From assembly GCF_017744155.1 (NCBI RefSeq), contig NZ_JAGHQT010000004.1:1-64000 (forward strand): a stretch of 64,000 nucleotides of DNA, written 5' to 3'. Shown in pieces: positions 26,385-35,624 of this stretch; the stretch's first letter is position 1; each line of letters begins with the position of its first letter. Made by a program: the position numbers and the translations under genes. Under the pieces are notes generated by a model, which saw only the letters and a list, made by a program, of their open reading frames with translations, made no database searches and was not told the origin of the DNA. The DNA comes from Endozoicomonas sp. G2_1 (GTDB lineage Bacteria > Pseudomonadota > Gammaproteobacteria > Enterobacterales > Alteromonadaceae).

Positions 26385-26654
26385 ATGCAGTCACGAAAGC
26401 AGTCTATTGTTGAGCAAAATAATGGGCATGAAATGGATCGCCGTGGGCCGGAGCCTGAAAAATCTATTTGGTGGGATAAACTCACCCTTGCTCAAAAATT
26501 TTCGGCGAGCAGTTTGGCTAAGTTCGGCTATGAACTTGCCTTTGTTCGCTATCAAAGTAGTAATAACCTTGCGGTAATGACCTGTAATACAGGGCTTGCG
26601 ACCATTTCAATTGATGGTGAAATCGATACCCAACCAAGCATTGATATGCGCTAG
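26385..26654 (+). CDS. Small conserved protein of unknown function
   Basis: 89 aa. The second half, LTLAQKFSASSLAKFGYELA followed by FVRYQSSNNLAVMTCNTGLA, looks like a compact conserved domain that I have the impression of having met in other Alteromonadales and Vibrio, but I cannot name the family. It has no signal or membrane segment. ATG 26385 is preferred because GGAAAG lies 7 bp upstream; earlier in-frame starts at 26367 (TTG) and 26373 (ATG) are possible. It is convergent with barA, 93 bp away. Confidence 0.65.
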   Translation: MQSRKQSIVEQNNGHEMDRRGPEPEKSIWWDKLTLAQKFSASSLAKFGYELAFVRYQSSNNLAVMTCNTGLATISIDGEIDTQPSIDMR

Positions 26655-26747
26655 GGCGCTTAGCTAAGCTTATTTATAAAGTAGCGCTGATCTTTTAACT
26701 TTTCACGTCTCACTCGGTGTTAGCGCTACTCCTATCTACTATTTAGT

Positions 26748-29597
26748 TTAGTCATTTGGGATGTGGCTAAATGTCTCGATCAAACTCGGTGCTAGGTTAA
26801 GCAGTTGGTTAACGTGCTCTTCTAGTTCAAATAACTCAGGTTCAACATCGATTAATGATGCCTCTTGTTTTAATGAGGTTTCAATAACATTTAGGGTTTT
26901 ACTCAAATTGGGCACCGCCGTGTAACAACAGGCACCGTTGAGCTTGTGTACTAAGCGTTTTACTTCGTTTTTGTCATCTGATTCAATGGCTTGTTCAATG
27001 TCGAAGCGATAGGTTGGTAAGCTTGCAATAAGGCCCGCAAACATCTCTTCAGCGATATGCTCTTTATTACCCACTCGAGTCAAAGCAAGCGGCCAATCGA
27101 CAATATCTGGGGGTATCTGGTCGGCTTGACTATTTTCACCGTTCTGGGCATTAGTTTTGACTTCTTTATCTTCCAGCAGCGGCGCAGGTGTTGCCTCTAT
27201 CACTTGTTCAATAACTGGGCTAATAAATAAATCGAGATCGCAATACTCGTAGATGGTGTGGTGCAGCATCGCTTCGTCGATTGGCTTGGTAATGTAGGCG
27301 CTAAAACCAAGTTGTAGCAGTTTTTCTTTTTCTCCTGCTAAGGCGTGAGCGGTAACTGCGACTATCGGGGTATCGTCGTTAAAGGTTTCGGCTTTAATTG
27401 CTTTGAGTGCGCTAATGCCATCCATTGTTGGCATTTGAATATCCATAAAAATCAGGGCGTATTTTTCACTTTGGCAGTATTCAACCGCTTCTTGACCATG
27501 GCTTGCGGTAACAACTTCGTTCACTTGTTCAAGCAGCAGCGCTTTTATGAGTTTCAAGTTTGCTTCGTTGTCATCAACCGCCAATACTTTTATCGGTACC
27601 TTAGCCTGGCCATTATCCGCTTGCTCCTGTGGCTGATGATTGTTTTGTCCGAGCATGGCTTTGAGCAATTTAGCGCGAGTGAGCGGTTTACTCAAACAGG
27701 CATTGGCACCGCCAGCGACTAGTAACTCTTGTAGACTTGGCGAGTTGCTGTTGATGGCTAAATAAACTTTATCTATTTTAGACTTGGTTAAGGTCACCAG
27801 TTCTTTTAATTCACTTACGGCAGTTGGGCTGACATCGTGACTGATCAAGGCTAAATCGAAGCGCTGTTGTTCATTATTGAGGGCAGAACTAAGCTCGTCT
27901 AAAGTGGTTACCGGTGTGATATCCATTTGCCAGCTTTGCAAAATTTCACTGGTCGCAATGCGGCTGTGAGTTTGTGTTTCAAAGTATAGAATGCGTTTCT
28001 TTTTCAGAGGCAACGGCGCTTCTAATTGAGCCATTTGCAACGGATTAATTTCACACTGGAAGGTAAACCAGAAAGTTGAACCTCGGCCCCCTTCACTGAT
28101 AAAGCCAATATCACCGTGCATTTCGCGCGCTAATCGCTGTGAAATAACGAGGCCTAGCCCAGTGCCGCCGTAGAGCCGGGTAATACTTTTATCGGCCTGA
28201 CCAAAGGCTTCGAAAATTGCGTCTTGTTGCTCGCTATTCATGCCGATACCGGTGTCACTGACCGTGACCTTGATGACCACCGACTGCTTATCAATGTGCT
28301 CGCTATCAATATCGACGGTTACTGAACCTTTTTCGGTAAATTTCAAGGCGTTATTGGCCAGATTTGTCAGTACTTGCTTAATGCGCATGGCATCGCCAAT
28401 CAGCGAGTCTGGCAGGTGCTGCGCAATGCGCACCGAAAGCTCAATGTTCTTTTTGTGGGCGCTTGGTGCAAGTAAGGTAATGGCTTCATCCACAGAATCA
28501 CGCAAGGTAAACGGGATGTTTTCAATAATCATTTTGCCCGCGTCGAGTTTTGAAAAATCGAGAATATCATTGATGATGGCAAGTAGGTTATTTGCCGAGC
28601 GTTCAATGGTTTGAATATAGTCGCGCTGGGTGTCATTAAGTGGCGTTTTTAACACTTGGCGGGTAAAGCCAATGACGCCATTAAGCGGCGTTCTTAACTC
28701 GTGACTCATATTAGCTAAGAACTCAGATTTTACTCGGTTAGCATCTTGTGCTTTTCGCTTCGCTAAGTTGAGCTCAACGTTTTGAATTTCAAACTGTTCG
28801 AGACTGTCGCGTAAATCAATGGTCGCTTGGTCAATACTGCGCTGCATTTCATCGTGGTAATCGCCAAGCGATTGCGCCATCGCATTGATACCATTTTTCA
28901 GAAAGTTAAGCTCGCCAATCAGTTGACCATTAACCCGGCTTTCCAGTTTGCCTTCGCGAATTCGGTCAACAGCTTGCACCATAGAGCTCACTGGCCGAGT
29001 TACATTTTGAATCAGCTTAAAGGTGAAAATACCGCTCAATAGCGAGCCGAGTAAGACAATACTAAAAGCAACAAGCAACTGACTTTGTTGGTTAAAGCGT
29101 ATCTTGCTGCGGTCTATTTGCATCGCGATATAACCGACGACTTCAGGCCCAGAATTGTCGTTATTGGTCTGAAATAAGCTGTTTTCATTAATAATTGGCG
29201 TGCGAAAGATCAGGTAGTCATCAGTTGTTTCAAAGCTGGTGCTGGCGGGAATTTGCTGGCCTGCGCGCAGCCGCATTAAGTTGGTATCGCCGTGGTAAGC
29301 GCTAGTAATAAAAACTTGGTTGTCTTTGGTAAAAACCGCGATACTTTTGATCATGGTTGCGTGATTGCGATGGGCAAAGCCGATAATGTGGCGCAACTTT
29401 TCCCGCTGTCGATAAATAATCGGGTCGGTACTTGCAATAGCGAGTGGTTCAATGATGCTTTGCGAACGCTCGGTAAGAAAGTCATTGAGTTCGGTAAAAC
29501 GGCTATAGGAGAAGTAGCCGGCAATTGAAAAACCGATAAGCGTCGTCGGGAGAATGGTAAGTAAAATAACCCAATCTTTTAGGCTGATTTTTTGCAT
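26748..29597 (-). CDS. barA: Hybrid sensor histidine kinase BarA
   Basis: 949 aa. Order: membrane helix (about 10-30), periplasmic sensor region, second helix (about 175-195), HAMP, HisKA with NMSHELRTPLNG (His299), HATPase_c (NLANNALKF, DTGIGM, GGTGLGL), a degenerate receiver (about 534-650), a true receiver with phospho-Asp719 in FMDIQMPTMDG, and a C-terminal Hpt domain with His884 in VHKLNGACCYTA. In relatives it phosphorylates UvrY/GacA, which drives CsrB-type RNAs. Position divergent from rlmD-relA-mazG matches E. coli, supporting the name. Confidence 0.93.
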   Translation of the reverse strand: MQKISLKDWVILLTILPTTLIGFSIAGYFSYSRFTELNDFLTERSQSIIEPLAIASTDPIIYRQREKLRHIIGFAHRNHATMIKSIAVFTKDNQVFITSAYHGDTNLMRLRAGQQIPASTSFETTDDYLIFRTPIINENSLFQTNNDNSGPEVVGYIAMQIDRSKIRFNQQSQLLVAFSIVLLGSLLSGIFTFKLIQNVTRPVSSMVQAVDRIREGKLESRVNGQLIGELNFLKNGINAMAQSLGDYHDEMQRSIDQATIDLRDSLEQFEIQNVELNLAKRKAQDANRVKSEFLANMSHELRTPLNGVIGFTRQVLKTPLNDTQRDYIQTIERSANNLLAIINDILDFSKLDAGKMIIENIPFTLRDSVDEAITLLAPSAHKKNIELSVRIAQHLPDSLIGDAMRIKQVLTNLANNALKFTEKGSVTVDIDSEHIDKQSVVIKVTVSDTGIGMNSEQQDAIFEAFGQADKSITRLYGGTGLGLVISQRLAREMHGDIGFISEGGRGSTFWFTFQCEINPLQMAQLEAPLPLKKKRILYFETQTHSRIATSEILQSWQMDITPVTTLDELSSALNNEQQRFDLALISHDVSPTAVSELKELVTLTKSKIDKVYLAINSNSPSLQELLVAGGANACLSKPLTRAKLLKAMLGQNNHQPQEQADNGQAKVPIKVLAVDDNEANLKLIKALLLEQVNEVVTASHGQEAVEYCQSEKYALIFMDIQMPTMDGISALKAIKAETFNDDTPIVAVTAHALAGEKEKLLQLGFSAYITKPIDEAMLHHTIYEYCDLDLFISPVIEQVIEATPAPLLEDKEVKTNAQNGENSQADQIPPDIVDWPLALTRVGNKEHIAEEMFAGLIASLPTYRFDIEQAIESDDKNEVKRLVHKLNGACCYTAVPNLSKTLNVIETSLKQEASLIDVEPELFELEEHVNQLLNLAPSLIETFSHIPND

Positions 29598-29726
29598 GCT
29601 TTTTTATATGGCTTGATAATAAATAGTGTAGAATGACGGCCAACTCTCATAATGTCATATCGTCTAGTAAATTAGAACCTATCTCTCTGGTTATCTACTG
29701 GAATAAAGCAATATACTGGAATACCT

Positions 29727-31049
29727 GTGGTTAACTTCTATAAAGCAAAGAAACAACAAGCACTTATTGGTCAATCTGCGGTGGTCACCATTGTTCGACT
29801 CGATTTGAACGGTGCAGGTGTTGCTCGTTATCAAAACAAGCCCTTGTTTGTGGACGGTGCACTCGTGGGAGAGCAAGTGAAGGTTAAAATCAGCGAGCAA
29901 AAGTCTAAGTATTTACGTGCGAATTTGCTGGCGGTTCAAAAAGCGAGTGAGTATAGAGTAACACCTCAATGCCAACACTTTGCTGAATGCGGTGGCTGTG
30001 ATTTACAACATTTAGACGCCAACCAGCATTTACAGTTCAAGCAAGAAAAGGTTGCCAACCTATTTGCTCGTAGCCAAGTGAAACAGCAATTGCCTTGGCA
30101 AGGTGCAGTAAAAGTGAATAGCTGGCATTATCGCCGCAAAGCGCGTATTGGTATTCAATACGCAAAATCAGGGCAAGCGATTATTGGCTTTCGCGCAAAA
30201 CAGTCTAACCGAGTACTTAACATCAACGCTTGTCCTGTGCTGCTGCCCGAACTCTCAGAGCTATTTAAACACCTAAAAGCGCTTATTGGAGAGCTTAGTA
30301 CGGATAAAAGTATTGGCCATATTGAGGTTATTGCGACCGAGCAGAAAGTGCTGGTAGTTCGACAATTAAAACCAATGAATAGCGCTGATAAAGCGCTTTG
30401 GCAAGTGTTTTCAACTGAGCATGACTATGCAATTTTAATTGACGATGGCAACGCCATAACACCATTAACAAGACCTGTTTCACTGCGTTATTTACTGCCA
30501 GACAACAGTGAGATAGCCTTTGCGAGTGACGACTTTATTCAAGTTAATCAAGCAGCCAATGATCGCATGGTCAATCAAGCGCTCGATTGGCTTGAACTTG
30601 CACCAAACGACACCGTATTAGACTTGTTTTGCGGTTTGGGCAATTTCAGTTTGCCGATAGCAAGACAGGTCAGCCAAGTGGTGGGTGTTGAAGGCGTTAG
30701 CGCTATGGTTGATAAGGCGAAAGCCAACGCCGAGCGCAATCAGTTAAACAACTGTCAGTTTTATCAAGCCAACCTACACGAGCCTTGGCTTGAGCAGGTT
30801 TGGGCACAACAAAACTACAATAAGGTATTGCTTGACCCAGCCAGAGCTGGGGCACTGCCAACTGTTGAGCAAGTCGCTAAATTAAAGCCTGAGCGTATTG
30901 TTTATGTCAGTTGTGACCCAGCAACCTTAGCACGCGATAGCCATGCATTAATAAACTTGGGCTATCAGATGAAAAAAATTGGCCTTGTTGAGATGTTTTC
31001 TCAAACTAAGCACGTTGAAACTATGGTATTGTTCTTACCAAGTTCATAA
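29727..31049 (+). CDS. rlmD: 23S rRNA (uracil1939-C5)-methyltransferase RlmD
   Basis: 440 aa with an N-terminal TRAM domain and a 4Fe-4S cluster motif in CQHFAECGGCDLQHLD (the fourth Cys is in INACPVLLPE). The SAM-binding loop is DLFCGLGNFSLPIA, followed by LLDPARAGA and the catalytic Cys in VYVSCDPATLARD. It methylates U1939 of 23S rRNA. The start is GTG at 29727 (MVNFYKAKKQ) with a TGGA motif nearby. It is the first gene of rlmD-relA-mazG. Confidence 0.94.
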   Translation: MVNFYKAKKQQALIGQSAVVTIVRLDLNGAGVARYQNKPLFVDGALVGEQVKVKISEQKSKYLRANLLAVQKASEYRVTPQCQHFAECGGCDLQHLDANQHLQFKQEKVANLFARSQVKQQLPWQGAVKVNSWHYRRKARIGIQYAKSGQAIIGFRAKQSNRVLNINACPVLLPELSELFKHLKALIGELSTDKSIGHIEVIATEQKVLVVRQLKPMNSADKALWQVFSTEHDYAILIDDGNAITPLTRPVSLRYLLPDNSEIAFASDDFIQVNQAANDRMVNQALDWLELAPNDTVLDLFCGLGNFSLPIARQVSQVVGVEGVSAMVDKAKANAERNQLNNCQFYQANLHEPWLEQVWAQQNYNKVLLDPARAGALPTVEQVAKLKPERIVYVSCDPATLARDSHALINLGYQMKKIGLVEMFSQTKHVETMVLFLPSS

Positions 31050-31111
31050 TTAATTGCCTCATTCACGGTTGGCAATCAAGTGCAGTGGTATATCGACTAG
31101 GGAAGAAGTAA

Positions 31112-33313
31112 ATGGTTTCTGTGCGTCAGTCACATTTGATCTCTGAAACAAATTTCGAACAATGGCTCAGTGCGCAAGTTCTTGGCCAAGCTAAACAGCA
31201 AGCATTAGAAAGCGTGTGGCAGCGAACGCAAAGTGCGTTTGCCCAAGCGCCAGCAGCGCAAGCCAAAGCACTCGAAATGGTTGAGATCCTCGCCGAGCTC
31301 AACCTCGACAAAGACGCTCTTGTTGCCGCTTTTTTGAGTCCGTTATTCGAGAGTCAATTACTGACCTTAGCGGATGTTGAGCAAGACTTTAGCCCTGCAG
31401 TTTACGCCTTGTGCCAAGGTGTTCAGCAAATGGAAGCGATCAAAGCGCTTCGTCCATCGCCTAATAGTGTTGCTTCGCAGCAAAAAAGTGGCTTAAACCA
31501 AATAGATAACGTCAGGCGCATGTTACTGGCGATGGTTGAAGACGTTAGAGCTGTGGTGATTAAACTCGCTGAGCGGTTGTGCTATTTACGACAAGTGAAA
31601 AACGACAGTGAAGACGTGCGAGTACTGGCGGCGAAAGAAACGGAAACTATTTACGCACCATTGGCCAATCGTTTAGGGATAGGTCAATTAAAGTGGGAGC
31701 TTGAAGATATTGCCTTTCGCTATCTGCACCCAGAGGTCTATAAAAAAATCGCCAAGCTACTCGATGAAAAGCGCCTTGACCGCGAACAGTATATGGTTGA
31801 TTTTGTTGATGGTTTATCAACGCAACTGGCTCATGTTGGCGTCAAAGGGCAAGTTTACGGTCGACCAAAACACATTTACAGCATTTGGAAAAAGATGCAC
31901 AAAAAGGGCCTGAGCTTTGAGCAACTTTTTGATGTTCGCGCGGTGCGGGTTATCGTCGACCAGCTACAAGATTGTTACAGTGCCTTAGGGGTTGTCCACA
32001 CCAATTGGCAGCATTTGCCAAAAGAGTTTGATGATTATGTCGCAACGCCAAAAGCCAATGGTTATCAATCGATTCATACCGTTGTTTTAGGACCAGAAGG
32101 CAAAGCAGTTGAAGTGCAAATTCGTACCCAACAAATGCACGATGATGCCGAGCTAGGTGTAGCCGCCCATTGGCGTTACAAAGAGGGCAGTGCATCGGGT
32201 AAAAGCAGCGGCTTTGATGAGAAAATCAGTTGGCTGAGAAAAATCCTGCAATGGCAAGAAGATGTTAGCGAAAGTGGTGAGGTTCTTGACGAGCTTCGCA
32301 GTCAGGTCTTTGAAGATCGCATTTATGTCTTTACGCCAAGTGGTGATGTTATCGACTTGCCAGCGGGATCAACACCTCTCGATTTTGCTTATTATATTCA
32401 TTCAAATGTCGGCCACTGCTGTATCGGTGCTAAGGTTTTTGGCCGTATTGTGCCGTTTACCTATCAGCTGCAAACGGGTGAACAAGTAGAAATTCTTACC
32501 AGTAAACAGCCCAATCCGAGTCGAGATTGGTTAAACCCGAGTTTGGGTTATATTCACAGCGCTAGAGCACGTTCGAAAGTACAGACCTTTTTTAGATCAC
32601 AGGATCGCGACAAGCACATTGCCAGTGGTAAAGAACAGCTCGAGGCTGAACTGGCTAAGCTAGATTTAGACGAAATTGATTTGCTGGCGGCGGCAAAGCG
32701 TTTCAATGTTGGTCAAGTTGCTGATTTATACGCAGCTATTGGTTCGGGCAATGCGCGTTTGCAGCAAGTGCTTAATTTCTTGCAGCAGCAAGATGACAAG
32801 CACAAACCACCGGTAGAACTGGCACCAGAAGAAATTATTAAACCGACGAATAATCAACAAAAAGTTGATAAAAACGGTATTACCGTTTCAGGTGTCGGCA
32901 ATTTGCTAACCCACGTGGCTCAGTGTTGCCAGCCTGTACCGGGCGATAATATTCTTGGTTTTATTACGCAGGGACGCGGTATTTCCGTGCACCGTCAAGA
33001 TTGTGAGCAGCTCGGGCATTTGCTCAGCCAGCAGCCCGAGCGTGAAATAGAAGTGCAATGGGGCGAACAAAACCAACAGAAATATCAGCTGTCGATTTTA
33101 ATTATCGCAAACGACAGACAAGGCTTATTGCGCGATGTGTCGAGTATTATTGCCAACGATCGCATCAGTATTCTCGGGCTAGAGACTAAAACAGACAGCC
33201 AACAAGTAACGCGAATGAGTATCAAGCTTGAATTGGTGCACCTTGATACTTTGGCGAAGTTAACTAATAAGTTATTGCAACTTGACGATGTAATTGAAGT
33301 AAAAAGACTATGA
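31112..33313 (+). CDS. relA: (p)ppGpp synthetase I RelA
   Basis: 733 aa. It has an HD-like N-terminal pseudo-hydrolase domain in which the catalytic HD pair is missing (AFLSPLFESQLLTLADVEQDF), a synthetase domain with GRPKHIYSIWKKM and YVATPKANGYQSIH, a TGS domain (IYVFTPSGDVIDLP), a zinc-finger-like region with CCQPVPGD and a C-terminal ACT domain. It makes pppGpp from GTP and ATP on stalled ribosomes. The missing hydrolase residues separate it from SpoT. The stop overlaps the mazG start by four bases. Confidence 0.95.
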   Translation: MVSVRQSHLISETNFEQWLSAQVLGQAKQQALESVWQRTQSAFAQAPAAQAKALEMVEILAELNLDKDALVAAFLSPLFESQLLTLADVEQDFSPAVYALCQGVQQMEAIKALRPSPNSVASQQKSGLNQIDNVRRMLLAMVEDVRAVVIKLAERLCYLRQVKNDSEDVRVLAAKETETIYAPLANRLGIGQLKWELEDIAFRYLHPEVYKKIAKLLDEKRLDREQYMVDFVDGLSTQLAHVGVKGQVYGRPKHIYSIWKKMHKKGLSFEQLFDVRAVRVIVDQLQDCYSALGVVHTNWQHLPKEFDDYVATPKANGYQSIHTVVLGPEGKAVEVQIRTQQMHDDAELGVAAHWRYKEGSASGKSSGFDEKISWLRKILQWQEDVSESGEVLDELRSQVFEDRIYVFTPSGDVIDLPAGSTPLDFAYYIHSNVGHCCIGAKVFGRIVPFTYQLQTGEQVEILTSKQPNPSRDWLNPSLGYIHSARARSKVQTFFRSQDRDKHIASGKEQLEAELAKLDLDEIDLLAAAKRFNVGQVADLYAAIGSGNARLQQVLNFLQQQDDKHKPPVELAPEEIIKPTNNQQKVDKNGITVSGVGNLLTHVAQCCQPVPGDNILGFITQGRGISVHRQDCEQLGHLLSQQPEREIEVQWGEQNQQKYQLSILIIANDRQGLLRDVSSIIANDRISILGLETKTDSQQVTRMSIKLELVHLDTLAKLTNKLLQLDDVIEVKRL

Positions 33314-34206
33314 GTGAATCACTAACCCGTGCCAATGGTGAACAAGCCCGTGTAGAGACAACTGAATGTGCTGAGCACATTAGCAAGGGAATTAACCAGC
33401 CGCCGTCAATGGAAAAGCTGCGCTGGATTATGTCTGAGCTGCGCGACCCAGAAACCGGTTGTCCGTGGGACTTAAAGCAAACCTTTGCGACCATAGTGCC
33501 ACATACACTGGAAGAAGCTTACGAAGTTGCCGATGCTATCGAACAAGGTGATTTTAGCGAACTTGAAAAAGAGCTTGGCGATTTATTGTTTCAAGTGGTG
33601 TTTTACAGTCAATTGGGACAAGAACAAAAGCGCTTTGATTTTGATTCTGTTGTTGCTGCGATTTGCGAAAAGTTAATTCGTCGCCACCCTCACGTATTTG
33701 CAAGTGAAGCCTTTGCCGACGAAGCGGCAGTGAAAAGCAATTGGGAAAATGAAAAAGCCAAAGAGCGTGCTAGCAAGCACCAAAAAGGTCAACACCCAAG
33801 GCAAAACTTGAGTGTCTTAGCGGATATTCCCAAGAACTTACCGGCTTTATCTCAAGCCAATAAAATTCAAAAACGCTGCGCTCATGTCGGCTTTGATTGG
33901 GACAATAAAGATGACGTTTTCGCTAAAATTGAAGAAGAAGTGCAAGAAGTTAAAGAGCACGTCCACGGTGACCAAACCTTACTCGGCGAAGAATTAGGAG
34001 ATTTGCTGTTCGCGGTCGTTAACTTGTGTCGTCACGCTAAACACGATCCCGAGGCTTTGTTGAGGGCGGCTAATCAAAAATTTACTCGTCGTTTTCACGG
34101 TGTTGAAGCACAAGTAGAGGCTTCTGGTAAAGATATTCGCGAGCATGACTTAGCAACTCTCGATCAGTTTTGGCACCAAGTGAAACAACAAGAACAAAAT
34201 AAGTAG
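33310..34206 (+). CDS. mazG: Nucleoside triphosphate pyrophosphohydrolase MazG
   Basis: 298 aa, with two MazG domains. The first has CPWDLKQTFATIVPHTLEEA and EKELGDLLFQVVFYSQL; the second has EEEVQEVKEH and EELGDLLFAVVNLCRHA. It hydrolyses NTPs and dNTPs to monophosphates and in E. coli also depletes ppGpp, which fits its translational coupling to relA (ATGA overlap). It is about 35 residues longer than the E. coli protein at the N-terminus (MSESLTRANGEQARVETTEC); the conserved part starts near MEKLRWIMSELRD, but the overlap supports the long start. Confidence 0.94.
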   Translation: MSESLTRANGEQARVETTECAEHISKGINQPPSMEKLRWIMSELRDPETGCPWDLKQTFATIVPHTLEEAYEVADAIEQGDFSELEKELGDLLFQVVFYSQLGQEQKRFDFDSVVAAICEKLIRRHPHVFASEAFADEAAVKSNWENEKAKERASKHQKGQHPRQNLSVLADIPKNLPALSQANKIQKRCAHVGFDWDNKDDVFAKIEEEVQEVKEHVHGDQTLLGEELGDLLFAVVNLCRHAKHDPEALLRAANQKFTRRFHGVEAQVEASGKDIREHDLATLDQFWHQVKQQEQNK

Positions 34207-34215
34207 ACTTGGCAG

Positions 34216-34599
34216 ATGTTACTTAAAATAGTTGGCTTATTCTTTGTTGGCTTGGCAATACTGGGCGTAGTGTTACCGATTTTACCAACAACGCCCTTCT
34301 TGCTGGTCGCGGCTGCGTGTTTTGCTAAATCATCCCCGTATTTATACGACAAACTACTGAGTAATCGTATTTTTGGCCCAATGATTCGAGATTGGCGCGC
34401 CCACCGCAGCATTCCCAAGCGGGCCAAGCGTATCGCGTTGTTGACCATGTTACTGGCGCTGATTTGGTCGTGTTATCGACTTCAGCACTGGTATTGGCAA
34501 GCTCTGGTATTGGTGTTAATTGTCCCGCCAGCAATTTTTGTTGCCCGCTTACCGCTTAGTGAGCATATCAAAGAGTCGAAGTCCTCAAATAAGTGTTAA
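34216..34599 (+). CDS. DUF454 (YbaN) inner-membrane protein
   Basis: 127 aa with four hydrophobic segments. The DUF454 signature is clear: GLFFVGLAILGVVLPILPTT then PFLLVAAACFAKSSP and an internal LLSNRIFGPMIRDWRAHR. The function of this family is not established. It starts 9 bp after mazG and so is probably the last gene of rlmD-relA-mazG. It converges with the DUF58 gene 23 bp away without an evident terminator between. Confidence 0.88.
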   Translation: MLLKIVGLFFVGLAILGVVLPILPTTPFLLVAAACFAKSSPYLYDKLLSNRIFGPMIRDWRAHRSIPKRAKRIALLTMLLALIWSCYRLQHWYWQALVLVLIVPPAIFVARLPLSEHIKESKSSNKC

Positions 34600-34622
34600 T
34601 AACGCTCTCTGTTTACTGTTGA

Positions 34623-35597
34623 CTAGTATTTTGCCAATGCCGTTAAACAGGCTTTAACGTGCTGTGAGCCGTGGTTTGGCGCGATAGTTTCATTGTTTAG
34701 CTGTAAACCAAAGGCTTGCTGTTGTTTATCGTAGTCGAGTATTAAGCCGGTCAAATAACTGAGTTTATCTTCAATATCGCCAATCGGTATCTGCTTTAGG
34801 CTTAACCAAATGTCATCGCTTTGCGGCGCGCCGTATTGCTTACTAAACCAACCTTGACCTGTTGCTACTTGTTTCCATGCGATATGAGCCAGAGATTGCC
34901 CTTGCTGGTATGGGGCTAGCTGTAAAAATTCTTCCATTTGTTGGTGGTCGTAAACTTGGTTGGCGTTGTTGTCATCTTCACTAACTTGTCGGTTGTTATC
35001 GTCTTTTCTGTAGTGACTGGCCAGTTGTTTAACGCTCGGGTAAACAGTTGCGGTTAAATCGAGATCGAGTTTAGTCCATGTGGTAAAAAGTCCAAGTGGG
35101 TATTGGCTGACAATTTTGAGTCGAGTTAGTGGCGCTAAACCGCGTCGATTAAAATAAAGCGGCACCGTAATGTCATTACTGCCTTTAGCGCAATGCCAGT
35201 GACTAGTTGTTGGATGCTGATCAAATTGAGCACTGAGGTGGTACCTAGGTTTGCTGGTCGTTAACTCAATCGAGAGCTGGCTCGCCTTGTCCGCAAAGCA
35301 GTGAGGCTTTGCATAGCTGCTAACCGTTAGCCCAGAAAGATTGAAAAAGCTGTGGTGCATGGCAGTAACAAAGATACTTGCCAGTAAAAAGCTCAATAAA
35401 ATAATGATATTGTTTTGATAGTTAGTGCCCAGTAAAAACAAAACAACGGTAAATAGGAGATAAACAACACCGAATCGGCTCGGTAGGATAAAGATGTTTT
35501 TGTGGTTGAGCTCTTGTTTGTGGGCAGGTGGCATGCGTTGGTTGAGCCAACCATTCATGCTTTTTTGCCATTTGCTTTTGAGCTGAGTGAATGCCAT
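34623..35597 (-). CDS. DUF58 domain protein
   Basis: 324 aa. Two membrane helices lie near the N-terminus (about residues 36-80, FGVVYLLFTVVLFLLGTNYQ). A DUF58 domain includes YFNRRGLAPLTRLKIVSQYPLGLF, TVYPSV and IAWKQVATGQGW. DUF58 proteins work with MoxR ATPases, probably in assembling or activating envelope proteins. It follows the MoxR gene by 27 bp in one operon. The usual third member, a TgpA-type transglutaminase, is absent: the operon ends here against a convergent gene. Confidence 0.88.
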   Translation of the reverse strand: MAFTQLKSKWQKSMNGWLNQRMPPAHKQELNHKNIFILPSRFGVVYLLFTVVLFLLGTNYQNNIIILLSFLLASIFVTAMHHSFFNLSGLTVSSYAKPHCFADKASQLSIELTTSKPRYHLSAQFDQHPTTSHWHCAKGSNDITVPLYFNRRGLAPLTRLKIVSQYPLGLFTTWTKLDLDLTATVYPSVKQLASHYRKDDNNRQVSEDDNNANQVYDHQQMEEFLQLAPYQQGQSLAHIAWKQVATGQGWFSKQYGAPQSDDIWLSLKQIPIGDIEDKLSYLTGLILDYDKQQQAFGLQLNNETIAPNHGSQHVKACLTALAKY

Positions 35598-35624
35598 CGC
35601 TATTGTCGTTATCTAATAAGAAAA